9,793 bases of DNA from NCBI GenBank assembly GCA_051745935.1, contig JBNJEM010000276.1, positions 1 through 9,793 on the forward strand. The letters run 5' to 3'. The position numbers and the translations under genes were made by a program. The notes under the pieces were generated by a model. The model was not told the origin of the DNA, did no database searches, and saw nothing but the letters and a program-made list of their open reading frames with translations. Source of the DNA: JBNJEM01 sp051745935 (GTDB taxonomy: Bacteria > Planctomycetota > Planctomycetia > Pirellulales > Pirellulaceae). Of the stretch, positions 1-5,640 are shown one piece after another (the first letter of the stretch is position 1; every line of letters begins with the position of its first letter).

Positions 1-50
1 ACACGGCGGGTACGCTAACGCATGAAACGCAAGCGACCCGGCTTGTACTC

Positions 51-240
51 TCTCCGTCTTTCCTCATCCGTGGGTCCGTTCTGCCATCCGTGGGCCTATC
101 ATGATATCTAAAGCACCAGCGATCATCGTCGTGCCCTGGTCGCGAAATCTTCCACTCTTCAATTAAGCACGCGCGACAAACTCGGGACAACCCACTTGTT
201 CTATTTTGTCCGATTTTCGGGTTTTTCATCGGCCCACCCC
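51..240. repeat. Dispersed intergenic repeat, copy A
   Basis: This stretch matches 2841-3030 at a constant offset of 2790 bases with no net length change. The core at 61-104 is almost identical to 2851-2894 (about 42 of 44 bases) and contains the 10-mer CATCCGTGGG twice, 21 bases apart. Identity drops to about half in the middle (105-170) and rises again at 205-240 against 2995-3030 (26 of 36 by hand count). The match stops where codons of the HNH gene (GRCEYC) begin. It carries no open protein: the frame that matches copy B has a TAA at 164-166. The alignment was done by eye. Confidence 0.7.
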
Positions 241-604
241 GGGCCGGTGTGAATACTGCCGGATGCATCAGGTGTTGCAAGGGGCAACATTTCACGTGGA
301 GCATGTGGTTCCTCGGTGTTTAAGGGGACAATCGGTCACGGACAACCTCGCGTGGGCTTGTCCGAGCTGCAATCTTCATAAATCCAATCGGGTCGCGGTG
401 CGCGTTTCAGGCACTGACCACGCAGTGCCGCTCTTCAATCCACGGGTCGACAACTGGGCGGATCATTTCTGCTGGGATGGCTATCACATTGTCGTTGTAA
501 CCCTGATTGGCCGGGCCACCGTGGACGCGTTTCTGCTCAACAGCGAACGGAGGATTCTGATTCGTCAAGCGGAAGCATTGTTCAATCTTTTTCCCCCCGT
601 CTGA
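206..604 (+). CDS. Small HNH endonuclease, probably 5'-truncated
   Basis: The product is a stand-alone HNH-type nuclease of 132 residues, expected to be a metal-dependent DNA-cutting domain. The motif is complete: CEYC (C15, C18), HVEH (H30, E32, H33), N47 in TDNLAWAC, then C52-x-x-C55 and CNLHKSN (H58, N61). Two Cys pairs suggest a structural zinc. The C-terminal part (LFNPR, W84, F88, W90, LIGRATVDAFLLN, LFPP) fits a family of roughly 135-140-residue HNH proteins known from cyanobacteria and planctomycetes. There is no ATG or GTG before the Cys pair; the only candidates are TTG at 206 or ATT at 203, and no clear Shine-Dalgarno precedes them. Family members usually have about 15-20 residues of R-rich helix before GRCEYC, whereas here that DNA belongs to repeat copy A. 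The catalytic domain is open and intact, so it may still be translated from TTG, or it may be a recent 5' pseudogene. No methylase or mobile element is adjacent. Confidence 0.72.
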   Translation: MSDFRVFHRPTPGRCEYCRMHQVLQGATFHVEHVVPRCLRGQSVTDNLAWACPSCNLHKSNRVAVRVSGTDHAVPLFNPRVDNWADHFCWDGYHIVVVTLIGRATVDAFLLNSERRILIRQAEALFNLFPPV

Positions 605-904
605 AATCGACTGGTCCTGAATAGGTCTCGCTGCATAATGTCCTTGAAAGACAACGGGGGCTGTGGCGCGCGCTCTCGAGCCGGCGTCCGATGGTGCCGC
701 TCCACCGAAGACCGCACCAACAATTTCCTGGGCGTCCGGAAATCGTTGTCTCGCTCGCATGACCGACGGAACGACGCTGAAGGGGAAAGAGGCGAAAACA
801 GGCTACTACGAGGAAAACTCAGGCTGTCTTCGTTTGAGTGCGAGGAAAACTCAGGCTGTCTTCGTTTGAGTGGTCTTCGTTTGAGTGGTTTTTAAGTGCC
901 CCCA
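605..904. other. Intergenic gap between convergent genes
   Basis: This 300-base gap lies between the end of the HNH gene (+) and the stop of the unknown membrane protein (-). Its only clear structure is the 32-bp tandem repeat at 809-887. A looser similarity, GGCGAAAACAGGCT at 791-804, sits just before the first full unit and may be a decayed copy. Short ORFs on both strands here have no recognisable domains. No RNA gene or T-tract terminator is visible. Confidence 0.6.
809..887. repeat. 32-bp tandem repeat, about 2.5 copies
   Basis: Units at 809-840 and 841-872 are identical over all 32 bases and directly abutting. A third partial unit (GTCTTCGTTTGAGTG, 873-887) repeats the last 15 bases. 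Each unit contains short inverted ends, ACTCA and TGAGT, enclosing GGCTGTCTTCGTT. There are no spacers, so this is not a CRISPR array. It lies just past the 3' end of the minus-strand gene at 905-2302. Confidence 0.9.
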
Positions 905-2302
905 TTAGGTAGGGATGGTTTGGGTCTGGTGGAGTTGGCTTACGATGTCGCGGTAACGGCGGTAAATGCCAAGGGCAACCCAGCCCAAATACGCATTGGC
1001 GGCCAAAGAGGCGAAAAGAGCGAGAGACGTGAGCACGAGCGGTGTCCACGGCTTGGACTCAAGTTTTTCCGCCGTTTCCTTGTCCATCGAGGGCTTAAAC
1101 GCAGCCGCTTCCGAATCGTCTTTTGGCTCAGTCTCATTGGCATTGGCCACTAATTCCTCCCTACCGTTTCGCCGCTCTTTCTCCCCGGATGAAGGCTTTT
1201 GCCTCGAGGCCGAAGGGGCGGGGTCCGGCCCGTGTGTCGCTTTTGAATTGGCCCCGGGTGCTTTCACACCCGATTCGCCGAAGCGGATCGGGTTAGGGAA
1301 CTCCGAGTCCGGATTGGGCTCGCGCACCGGACGCACCGGATTTTGATCGGACGACCGCGACGTCCCTTCGCCAGGGCGATCCGATGCCGACTCACTGTTA
1401 GGGGGCAACACCATGCCGCCCGACCCTTCCGAGGGTGGCGAGTCGCGCCCCGTGGCGGGCGGGTATACGCTGCCTCCGAACTGGGGCGGATTGAGCGATC
1501 CGGTGCTGCCGCTACGCTCCTCGGACTGCCCCGCCGTGCTGTCGCTGGATGACGAGTCCGATGTCCCCTCGGGTTCCGCGGGGTCAGAACGACCGGACGC
1601 GGAGCCCCCCGTTCCACCGCCAGAGACATCCGGGGGAAGAATGTCTTCCGATCCTCCGCCGCTAGGCTGCTCGGACTGCCCCGCCGCGCTGTCGCTGGAT
1701 GACGAGTCCGATGTCTCCTCGGGTTCCGCGGGGTCAGAACGATCGGACGCGGAGCCCCCTGCTCCACCGCCAGAGACATCCGGGGGAAGGATGTCTTCCG
1801 ATCCCCCGGCTCTAGGTTTAGGTTCTTTTGAACCGCCCCCTCGCGGTACCAGTACACTGTTCTTGCCGTCCGGGCCAAGCAAAGGAGGCGGAGGCGGAAG
1901 GTTCAAAAAGCCTTCGGGCCCAAAGTTTCCACGACTCTCTTCGCCACTTGGGGGGGGCGAGGAATCCGAATGAGGTTGGGATGGCAAGACCGAAAATTCG
2001 CCCGCCGCGCTTGTATTTCCCGAAGTTCCCCTCGAATTCTCGGGGGCTGGGTTCCGCGGCGCCGTGTCCCCTCCCCCATGACCGACCCGGGGAACCTCAC
2101 CCGTGCCCACCCGAATTCGAAATCGGCGCACATTGCGAGCCTCCGGCAATATCTCACTGACGATTTCCTCGCCGCTTTTCAGCTCTTCCAGCAATCCTGG
2201 CTCAATCTGAACAATGTACTCCAACTGCCCGTCCGGTAGTGGCTGCCATCCATAGTCGATACCGATCGCCGCCAGCGATACAAGAACTACGATTCCGTTC
2301 AT
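905..2302 (-). CDS. Planctomycete-type low-complexity membrane-anchored protein, unknown function
   Basis: This 465-residue protein has a recognisable N-terminus and no assignable function. Residues 1-16 are hydrophobic (a weak signal or anchor without the usual leading basic residues). Residues 17-70 form the conserved part, including GWQPLPDGQLEYIVQIEP, a GEEIVSEI stretch and RRFRIRVGTGEVPR; I associate this block with uncharacterised planctomycete proteins. Residues 71-400 are Pro/Gly/Ser/Asp/Glu-rich and probably disordered, with two near-identical 50-residue repeats at about 165-262 and recurrent LPP or NPP motifs. Residues 419-446 (WTPLVLTSLALFASLAANAY and following) form a clear transmembrane helix, followed by a basic tail (YRRYRD). 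A likely topology is an extracytoplasmic linker tethered by the C-terminal helix, but that is inference. The ATG at 2300-2302 starts directly at the conserved N-terminus; a GCGGGGG stretch a few bases upstream is at best a weak ribosome site. It is a single transcription unit, convergent with the HNH gene. Confidence 0.85.
   Translation of the reverse strand: MNGIVVLVSLAAIGIDYGWQPLPDGQLEYIVQIEPGLLEELKSGEEIVSEILPEARNVRRFRIRVGTGEVPRVGHGGGDTAPRNPAPENSRGTSGNTSAAGEFSVLPSQPHSDSSPPPSGEESRGNFGPEGFLNLPPPPPLLGPDGKNSVLVPRGGGSKEPKPRAGGSEDILPPDVSGGGAGGSASDRSDPAEPEETSDSSSSDSAAGQSEQPSGGGSEDILPPDVSGGGTGGSASGRSDPAEPEGTSDSSSSDSTAGQSEERSGSTGSLNPPQFGGSVYPPATGRDSPPSEGSGGMVLPPNSESASDRPGEGTSRSSDQNPVRPVREPNPDSEFPNPIRFGESGVKAPGANSKATHGPDPAPSASRQKPSSGEKERRNGREELVANANETEPKDDSEAAAFKPSMDKETAEKLESKPWTPLVLTSLALFASLAANAYLGWVALGIYRRYRDIVSQLHQTQTIPT
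1520..1816 (-). repeat. In-frame 150-bp tandem duplication inside the unknown membrane protein
   Basis: Bases 1520-1666 and 1670-1816 match at 138 of 147 positions by hand count, with a period of exactly 150 bases (50 codons), so the frame is kept. In the protein each copy runs from GGSEDILPPDVSGGG through SDPAEPE to DSSSSDS and AGQSE (starting at residues 166 and 216). The copies differ at only a few residues, for example A/T, D/G and E/G. High DNA identity suggests a recent duplication or ongoing homogenisation. Confidence 0.92.
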
Positions 2303-2429
2303 GGTGCCCCCGCTGTGAAAAGGGAGTCTAGAGAATACAGGCCACTATGGTAACCGGGATTCGCCCTTGACGTAAAGAGACACCTGAATCAGCGAGCGTG
2401 ATTGCGCAATAACCGTTCACACGAACAAG

Positions 2430-2465
2430 TGACGAAGTGCGAATGACGAAGCACGAATGACGAAG
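2430..2465. repeat. 14-bp tandem repeat, about 2.6 copies
   Basis: The units are TGACGAAGTGCGAA (2430-2443), TGACGAAGCACGAA (2444-2457) and a partial TGACGAAG (2458-2465). Units one and two differ at two positions. From memory, similar GACGAA/CGAATG tracts are frequent between genes in planctomycete genomes. Confidence 0.85.
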
Positions 2466-2664
2466 ATGTCGCGTTGGGATCGGTAAACAAATACCTGCCT
2501 GATTCAAGGAGATTCGAACGATGTTCCCCGATCACGGGGTGCGTGTCGTGTCCATGATTGACGCTTGAGAGTAAGCTTTCAAGTTGGACCGTACGGCTTC
2601 GACTGGTCGGGGTTGCGACGCGGAAAATGCTCAACGGCCTGATCGGTGGCCTCGGCCACGCTGG

Positions 2665-2699
2665 CACCTGATACCTGAACCCTACGCGCCCTAACCCTG
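2665..2699. repeat. Degenerate heptad repeat
   Basis: Consecutive 7-base units read CACCTGA, TACCTGA, ACCCTAC, GCGCCCT, AACCCTG. Only the first two are clearly alike; the rest keep the CCT/CCCT core. The string CCCTAACCCTG recurs at 3027-3037 beside the end of repeat copy B. This is a weak but visible pattern. Confidence 0.4.
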
Positions 2700-2767
2700 G
2701 GATGCCGAAAAACTCTAGGTCCTTGTAGCCCGTTTTGTTGCGCTTTGCCTCCTTGCCCGCGTCGAAT

Positions 2768-2812
2768 CAAGGACCTCAGGGACTGAAAGGACCAAAGGGA
2801 ACACGGGGGATG
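2768..2812. repeat. Degenerate 9-bp periodic repeat
   Basis: Five successive 9-base units keep a purine-rich AGGGA core: CAAGGACCT, CAGGGACTG, AAAGGACCA, AAGGGAACA, CGGGGGATG. In one frame this spells a short Gly-X-Y run (GPQGLKGPKGTRG). I take that to be a by-product of the 9-base period and not a real collagen-like protein. Confidence 0.6.
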
Positions 2813-2840
2813 GGGCTCACGCGTGAAAAAAGCCGCGCGG

Positions 2841-3030
2841 CGTCTTCCGTTCTTCATCCGTGGGTCCGTACTGCCATCCGTGGGCCTATCATGGCACCTG
2901 GAGCACCGCGAATGATCGTCACGGCGTGGGTGGGGAGAGGTCCGGTGTTTGAAACGAGGACGCGCAACAAATGCTGTAAGCCTACTCCCGCTAGTTTGCC
3001 CAGTTTCCGGGATTTTGGCCAGCCCACCCT
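2841..3030. repeat. Dispersed intergenic repeat, copy B
   Basis: This is the second copy of the element described at 51-240. Both copies contain two CATCCGTGGG 10-mers followed by CCTATCATG. Here the matching frame stays open to a TAG at 3038-3040, whereas copy A has a stop at 164-166, so a conserved peptide is unlikely. The right boundary lies near CAGCCCACCCT (3020-3030). No flanking target-site duplication is evident by eye. Confidence 0.7.
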
Positions 3031-3071
3031 AACCCTGTAGGGTTCCGGCTCGCCCGGCCACCGTACCGGTG
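3031..3071. other. Two small hairpins downstream of the sulfatase
   Basis: AACCCT-GT-AGGGTT (3031-3044) and CACCG-TAC-CGGTG (3059-3071) are perfect short palindromes, 40-80 bases beyond the sulfatase stop codon. On the minus strand they could slow or end transcription, but neither is followed by a T run, so they are not a textbook terminator. The first abuts the right end of repeat copy B. Confidence 0.35.
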
Positions 3072-3110
3072 CGTCACGTCGCGACAAGTCCCCGGTTCCG
3101 CCCGTCCGGG

Positions 3111-4526
3111 TTAGGCCCCAAAGTCGGCCCGCGCTGTATCCAGTCGCTTTTTAAGGCGTTCACGAATCTCCACATAAGGCGGATCTTCAGCCACATTCCG
3201 GTTTTCTTGAGGGTCCTTTTTCAGATCGAACAAGCCGACCCCCTGCAAGTCTCCTCGACCACGACGGGCCCGCATTTCCATGTAGCGGTAGCGATCGGTG
3301 CGCACCGCGTCACCGCCCCCGTGGCGAGTGATGACCGCTTCCTTGTGGTCCGCGTCGACATCGTTCAACAACGGACGCATGCTCTTGCCCTGGACGTGGT
3401 CCGGCGTCGGCAGGCCGGCCAAATCGCAGAGGGTGGGGTAGACGTCGACGAATTCGACCAGTTGCCGGCACTCTTGCCCACCGTCCACGCCCGGAGCCGC
3501 TAGCAGCAACGGCGTCCGAGTGGCGACTTCGAAATTCGTGTGCTTGCACCAGAATCCGTGCTCGCCCAGTTGCCACCCGTGATCTCCCCACAAAATGATA
3601 ATGGTGTTTTCCGCCAGATCCAGCCGTTCCAATTCGTTCAAAAGCCTCCCCACCTGAGCATCGATGAGGCTGACACACGCGTGGTAACCCCGGATGAGCT
3701 GCCGGGCCGTCTGTTCGGAGACCTGGCCCTGCTTCGGAATGCCGTGATAGGATCGCATCTCTCCCCAGTTGTAGTCGAACGCCTTGGGCAACTCACGGGG
3801 AAAGAACATGTTGTCGGGTAGCGTCACTTGGCGAGTTGGATAGTTATCCCAATACTTCCGAGGGGCCACGAAGGGGAGATGAGGGCGGTAGAACCCGCAG
3901 GCGAGGAAGAATGGCTTGTCCTGTTCCGCCAGCCGTCGCATATCGGTGAGGGTCTTTTCACCGATCTGATAGTCGGGATAAATCTCTTCGGGTTTGTCCG
4001 CCGCTTCATAGGCTGGTCCCCGGCTGCGGCGTCCCGTTTGCAGAGCCTGATTTTCTTCAAGCGCCCACCAAATGCTCGATTTATCGGGCCGCCACGACGG
4101 CTGGCTCCAAGCCTTCGCATCGTCCGATCGGTGGTGATAAACCTTTCCGTTGCTGGCGGTATGGTAACCGTGCTGTTTGAAAACCATTGGCAGCGAGGGC
4201 ACATCGGGCGCATCTTTCTCTGCCCACGTTTTGTACGAGGTGAAGCGGTCCGGCGTCGGCCGCAATCCCTTCATCAGGCTCGCTCGCGACGCGCCACAAA
4301 CCGCGATATTGCAATATGCCCGATCGAATTTCACGCCGCGCTGGGCCAACCGATCCAGATTCGGTGTCACCATGTGTTCGACGCCATAGCAGGCGCATTC
4401 CGGCCTGAGGTCGTCGACGGCAATGAATAGCACATTCGGCGGGCTGGCGGCCTGGGCGGAACAGGTCACGAACAAAAGGGAAATCGATACCCAAACAAAC
4501 AGTTGATGCCGATGGCCTGAAATCAT
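3111..4526 (-). CDS. Secreted sulfatase, iduronate-2-sulfatase type
   Basis: This enzyme hydrolyses sulfate esters, most likely on sulfated polysaccharide fragments outside the cytoplasm; the exact substrate cannot be read from sequence. The mature protein begins after a signal peptide (basic MISGHRHQ, hydrophobic core LFVWVSISLLFV, cleavage near CSAQAA at 22-27). The sulfatase core is complete: NVLFIAVDDLRPE with metal ligands D38 and D39, the signature C77-G-A-S-R81 (C77 becomes formylglycine), NGKVYHH (K128), FYRPHLPFVAP (H216), WGDHGWQLGEHG (D315, H316) and WCKHTNFE (K328), then the C-terminal subdomain with DLKKDPQENRN. The ATG at 4526 is chosen over an upstream ATG at 4625 because it gives a proper signal peptide and has AAGGA eight bases before it. 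At 471 residues the length is normal for the family. The oxidised residue is Cys, so an aerobic FGE-type or anSME-type maturase is needed; neither is nearby. The gene stands alone, divergent from aceE across 1.1 kb. Confidence 0.93.
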   Translation of the reverse strand: MISGHRHQLFVWVSISLLFVTCSAQAASPPNVLFIAVDDLRPECACYGVEHMVTPNLDRLAQRGVKFDRAYCNIAVCGASRASLMKGLRPTPDRFTSYKTWAEKDAPDVPSLPMVFKQHGYHTASNGKVYHHRSDDAKAWSQPSWRPDKSSIWWALEENQALQTGRRSRGPAYEAADKPEEIYPDYQIGEKTLTDMRRLAEQDKPFFLACGFYRPHLPFVAPRKYWDNYPTRQVTLPDNMFFPRELPKAFDYNWGEMRSYHGIPKQGQVSEQTARQLIRGYHACVSLIDAQVGRLLNELERLDLAENTIIILWGDHGWQLGEHGFWCKHTNFEVATRTPLLLAAPGVDGGQECRQLVEFVDVYPTLCDLAGLPTPDHVQGKSMRPLLNDVDADHKEAVITRHGGGDAVRTDRYRYMEMRARRGRGDLQGVGLFDLKKDPQENRNVAEDPPYVEIRERLKKRLDTARADFGA

Positions 4527-4534
4527 GATGGTTT

Positions 4535-4539
4535 TCCTT
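4535..4539 (-). promoter_or_regulatory. Ribosome binding site of the sulfatase
   Basis: On the minus strand AAGGA lies eight bases before the ATG at 4526. It favours this start over the in-frame ATG 33 codons upstream, which would add a basic, proline-rich extension ahead of the signal peptide. Confidence 0.7.
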
Positions 4540-4860
4540 GCTGGGATCAAAAAAGAGTACTTCCAAACCTGGGGGGGAACCGGCGGGCGCGCCAGCGATC
4601 TACGCTTTTCTCGTCCAACCCCCATCGCTCTCGCGCGCGGCTGACGCGGTACAGATTGCCGAGCTGGGAAGCGTGCTTTATCGTAACAGGTTTTCCCTTA
4701 TGTCTTGCGCGATCACAGATGCCCCCATGCGATGGAATCGTCCCGCTTCGTTCCCTCGGCGTCGGCGCCAACCGCCGGACAGGGCTGGTTACAGTGGGTT
4801 GATCACACTGGTACGCTCCGCCGACACGTAGCGTATACCCTAACGTTGCAAACAGTATAT

Positions 4861-4888
4861 GTAGGACGGGTCTCCAGGCCCGTCTTTT
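4861..4888 (+). repeat. Left arm of the 28-bp perfect inverted repeat
   Basis: This arm pairs over its full length with 4978-5005. It also contains a smaller internal palindrome, since GACGGG (4865-4870) can pair with CCCGTC (4879-4884), so each arm can fold by itself as well as with its partner. Confidence 0.9.
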
Positions 4889-4977
4889 ACAGCGCATAAG
4901 TGTCTTTTTGCGGTTGTTTGAAGATCTCACATTTCGTGAGATCTGCGGACACCAGATCAAGTACGATTTCGTGCTTG

Positions 4978-5005
4978 AAAAGACGGGCCTGGAGACCCGT
5001 CCTAC
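4978..5005 (-). repeat. Right arm of the 28-bp perfect inverted repeat
   Basis: This is the exact reverse complement of 4861-4888, with 89 bases between the arms. The outer flank 5016-5031 continues the imperfect match to 4835-4850. Confidence 0.9.
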
Positions 5006-5072
5006 GCCGTCTTTATGCAACAATAGGGTATAGTATACACCGATTGAGCATGAGCGTCACGTGGCAGATGGG

Positions 5073-5121
5073 GTACGGACCTACCCGGCCACTGGCCCCG
5101 TACTTGACCCAACCAGGGTCA
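5073..5121. other. Two adjacent hairpins
   Basis: GTACGG (5073-5078) pairs with CCGTAC (5098-5103). Immediately after, TGACCC (5105-5110) and GGGTCA (5116-5121) form a perfect 6-bp stem with the 5-base loop AACCA. They lie about 40 bases beyond the MITE-like element. No T run follows, so terminator function is unproven; they could be part of another palindromic repeat. Confidence 0.4.
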
Positions 5122-5371
5122 TGTAATAGAAGAGGATCGCGGCACGGCTCCCGTGATTCCCCGCACGCGGGCTGGACCGGGACGCATCGGTTCCGCGTTT
5201 CGCCGGAGGATAGTGGGCTGGGTGCTCTGATGAACGCTGGTGAACCGTTGAGGATTTAGACGGACGGGGGTTGTGAGGTTTTCAACGATTTGTTGTCCCC
5301 CTTCGGTTGAGGATTTTGCGGCAACCCACGTGGCCTCCCCCCTGCTCCTTGGTTCAGACGGCCGCCACGGC

Positions 5372-5395
5372 AGGGCGCAACGAAGGGCGTAACGA
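5372..5395. repeat. 12-bp tandem duplication
   Basis: AGGGCGCAACGA (5372-5383) is followed directly by AGGGCGTAACGA (5384-5395), with one mismatch in twelve. It is a minor repeat inside the gap upstream of aceE. Confidence 0.65.
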
Positions 5396-5520
5396 AATGG
5401 GGCGCATGAACTTGGCCTTTTCATCCCCGGACGCCGGGGACAGCAAGGGAGCCGGGAAGGGGAACGCGAACAAGGAAGCCCGGGGGGCGTCTGATTTCCG
5501 GCCCGTGATTTCCGGACAGC

Positions 5521-5576
5521 GCCATTTAGCTGGGCCATTTAGCTGGGCCATTTAGCTGGCGATAGAATTTAGCTGA
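5521..5576. repeat. 13-bp tandem repeat upstream of aceE
   Basis: Three identical, directly abutting units of GCCATTTAGCTGG occupy 5521-5559. A decayed fourth copy, AATTTAGCTGAG, follows at 5565-5576 after a short interruption. The array ends about 65 bases before the aceE start, so it lies in or near the expected promoter and leader. The TTTAGCT core is shared by all four copies. It could be a regulator site array or simply another intergenic microsatellite. Confidence 0.85.
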
Positions 5577-5627
5577 GTAGGGATCGAACGCTGAAGATCA
5601 AGAGCGGATACAACAGATCGAACTGGC

Positions 5628-5633
5628 AAGGAG
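5628..5633 (+). promoter_or_regulatory. Ribosome binding site of aceE
   Basis: AAGGAG lies seven bases before the ATG at 5641. A second GGAGG (5635-5639) sits even closer. This strong site fixes the aceE start. Confidence 0.85.
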
Positions 5634-5640
5634 CGGAGGC

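Larger units (their letters stand above)
2303..3110. other. Long repeat-rich intergenic region
   Basis: About 810 bases separate the start of the unknown membrane protein from the stop of the sulfatase; both genes are on the minus strand. I see no gene. The region holds a 14-bp repeat (2430-2465), heptad-like repeats (2665-2699), a 9-bp periodic run (2768-2812), dispersed repeat copy B (2841-3030), a small palindrome GTGGCC-TC-GGCCAC (2646-2659) and hairpins near the sulfatase 3' end. The promoter of the membrane-protein gene should lie in the left part, but I cannot place -35 and -10 boxes with confidence. Confidence 0.6.
4833..5033. mobile_element. MITE-like palindromic intergenic element
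   Basis: A perfect 28-bp inverted repeat frames the core: 4861-4888 (GTAGGACGGG...CCGTCTTTT) is the exact reverse complement of 4978-5005. The match resumes further out, where ATACCCTAACGTTGCA (4835-4850) pairs with the complement of 5016-5031 (14 of 16 bases), so the imperfect terminal repeats are about 55 bases long. Inside is another perfect 9-bp stem with a 5-base loop (AGATCTCAC at 4922-4930, GTGAGATCT at 4936-4944). There is no transposase and no long ORF, which fits a non-autonomous miniature element or a palindromic intergenic repeat. Because of the symmetry, both strands encode similar nonsense peptides (KRRAWRPVL and GRVSRPVF strings), strings I recall from spurious short ORFs in planctomycete annotations. 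Confidence 0.75.
4527..5640. other. Long divergent intergenic region between the sulfatase and aceE
   Basis: This 1.1-kb gap must contain the promoters for both the sulfatase (-) and aceE (+). It holds a MITE-like palindromic element (4833-5033), hairpins (5073-5121), a 12-bp duplicated unit (5372-5395) and a 13-bp tandem repeat (5521-5576). The 11-mer GTTGAGGATTT also recurs at 5247-5257 and 5306-5316. Short ORFs here derive from the repeats and show no domain. I see nothing definite in 4540-4832 and 5122-5246, and no promoter boxes I would defend. Confidence 0.55.

Noticed and set aside
407..760. Minus-strand ORF overlapping the HNH gene
   Set aside because: It is antisense to a clear HNH motif and has no domain of its own.
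809..887. CRISPR-like direct repeat
   Set aside because: Units of 32 bp abut with no spacers and there are no cas genes in the window.
1264..1973. Open frames on both strands overlapping the low-complexity part of the membrane protein (1264-1878 minus, 1413-1973 plus)
   Set aside because: The repeat-rich, GC-rich sequence lacks stops in several frames. Only the 905-2302 frame has a recognisable N-terminus and a transmembrane helix.
2735..3040. Possible collagen-like Gly-X-Y peptide
   Set aside because: The Gly-X-Y run is the product of a 9-bp DNA period, is very short, and continues into the dispersed repeat, whose other copy has a stop in this frame.
4527..4625. Upstream ATG at 4625 as the sulfatase start
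   Set aside because: It would bury the signal peptide behind 33 basic, proline-rich residues, whereas the ATG at 4526 has AAGGA at good spacing and a normal signal peptide.
4547..5259. Short ORFs on both strands (4547-5023 minus, 4900-5259 plus) with shared KRRAWRPVL strings
   Set aside because: The shared peptides arise because the two arms of the inverted repeat are reverse complements. There is no domain, and the strings look like spurious repeat-derived ORFs.
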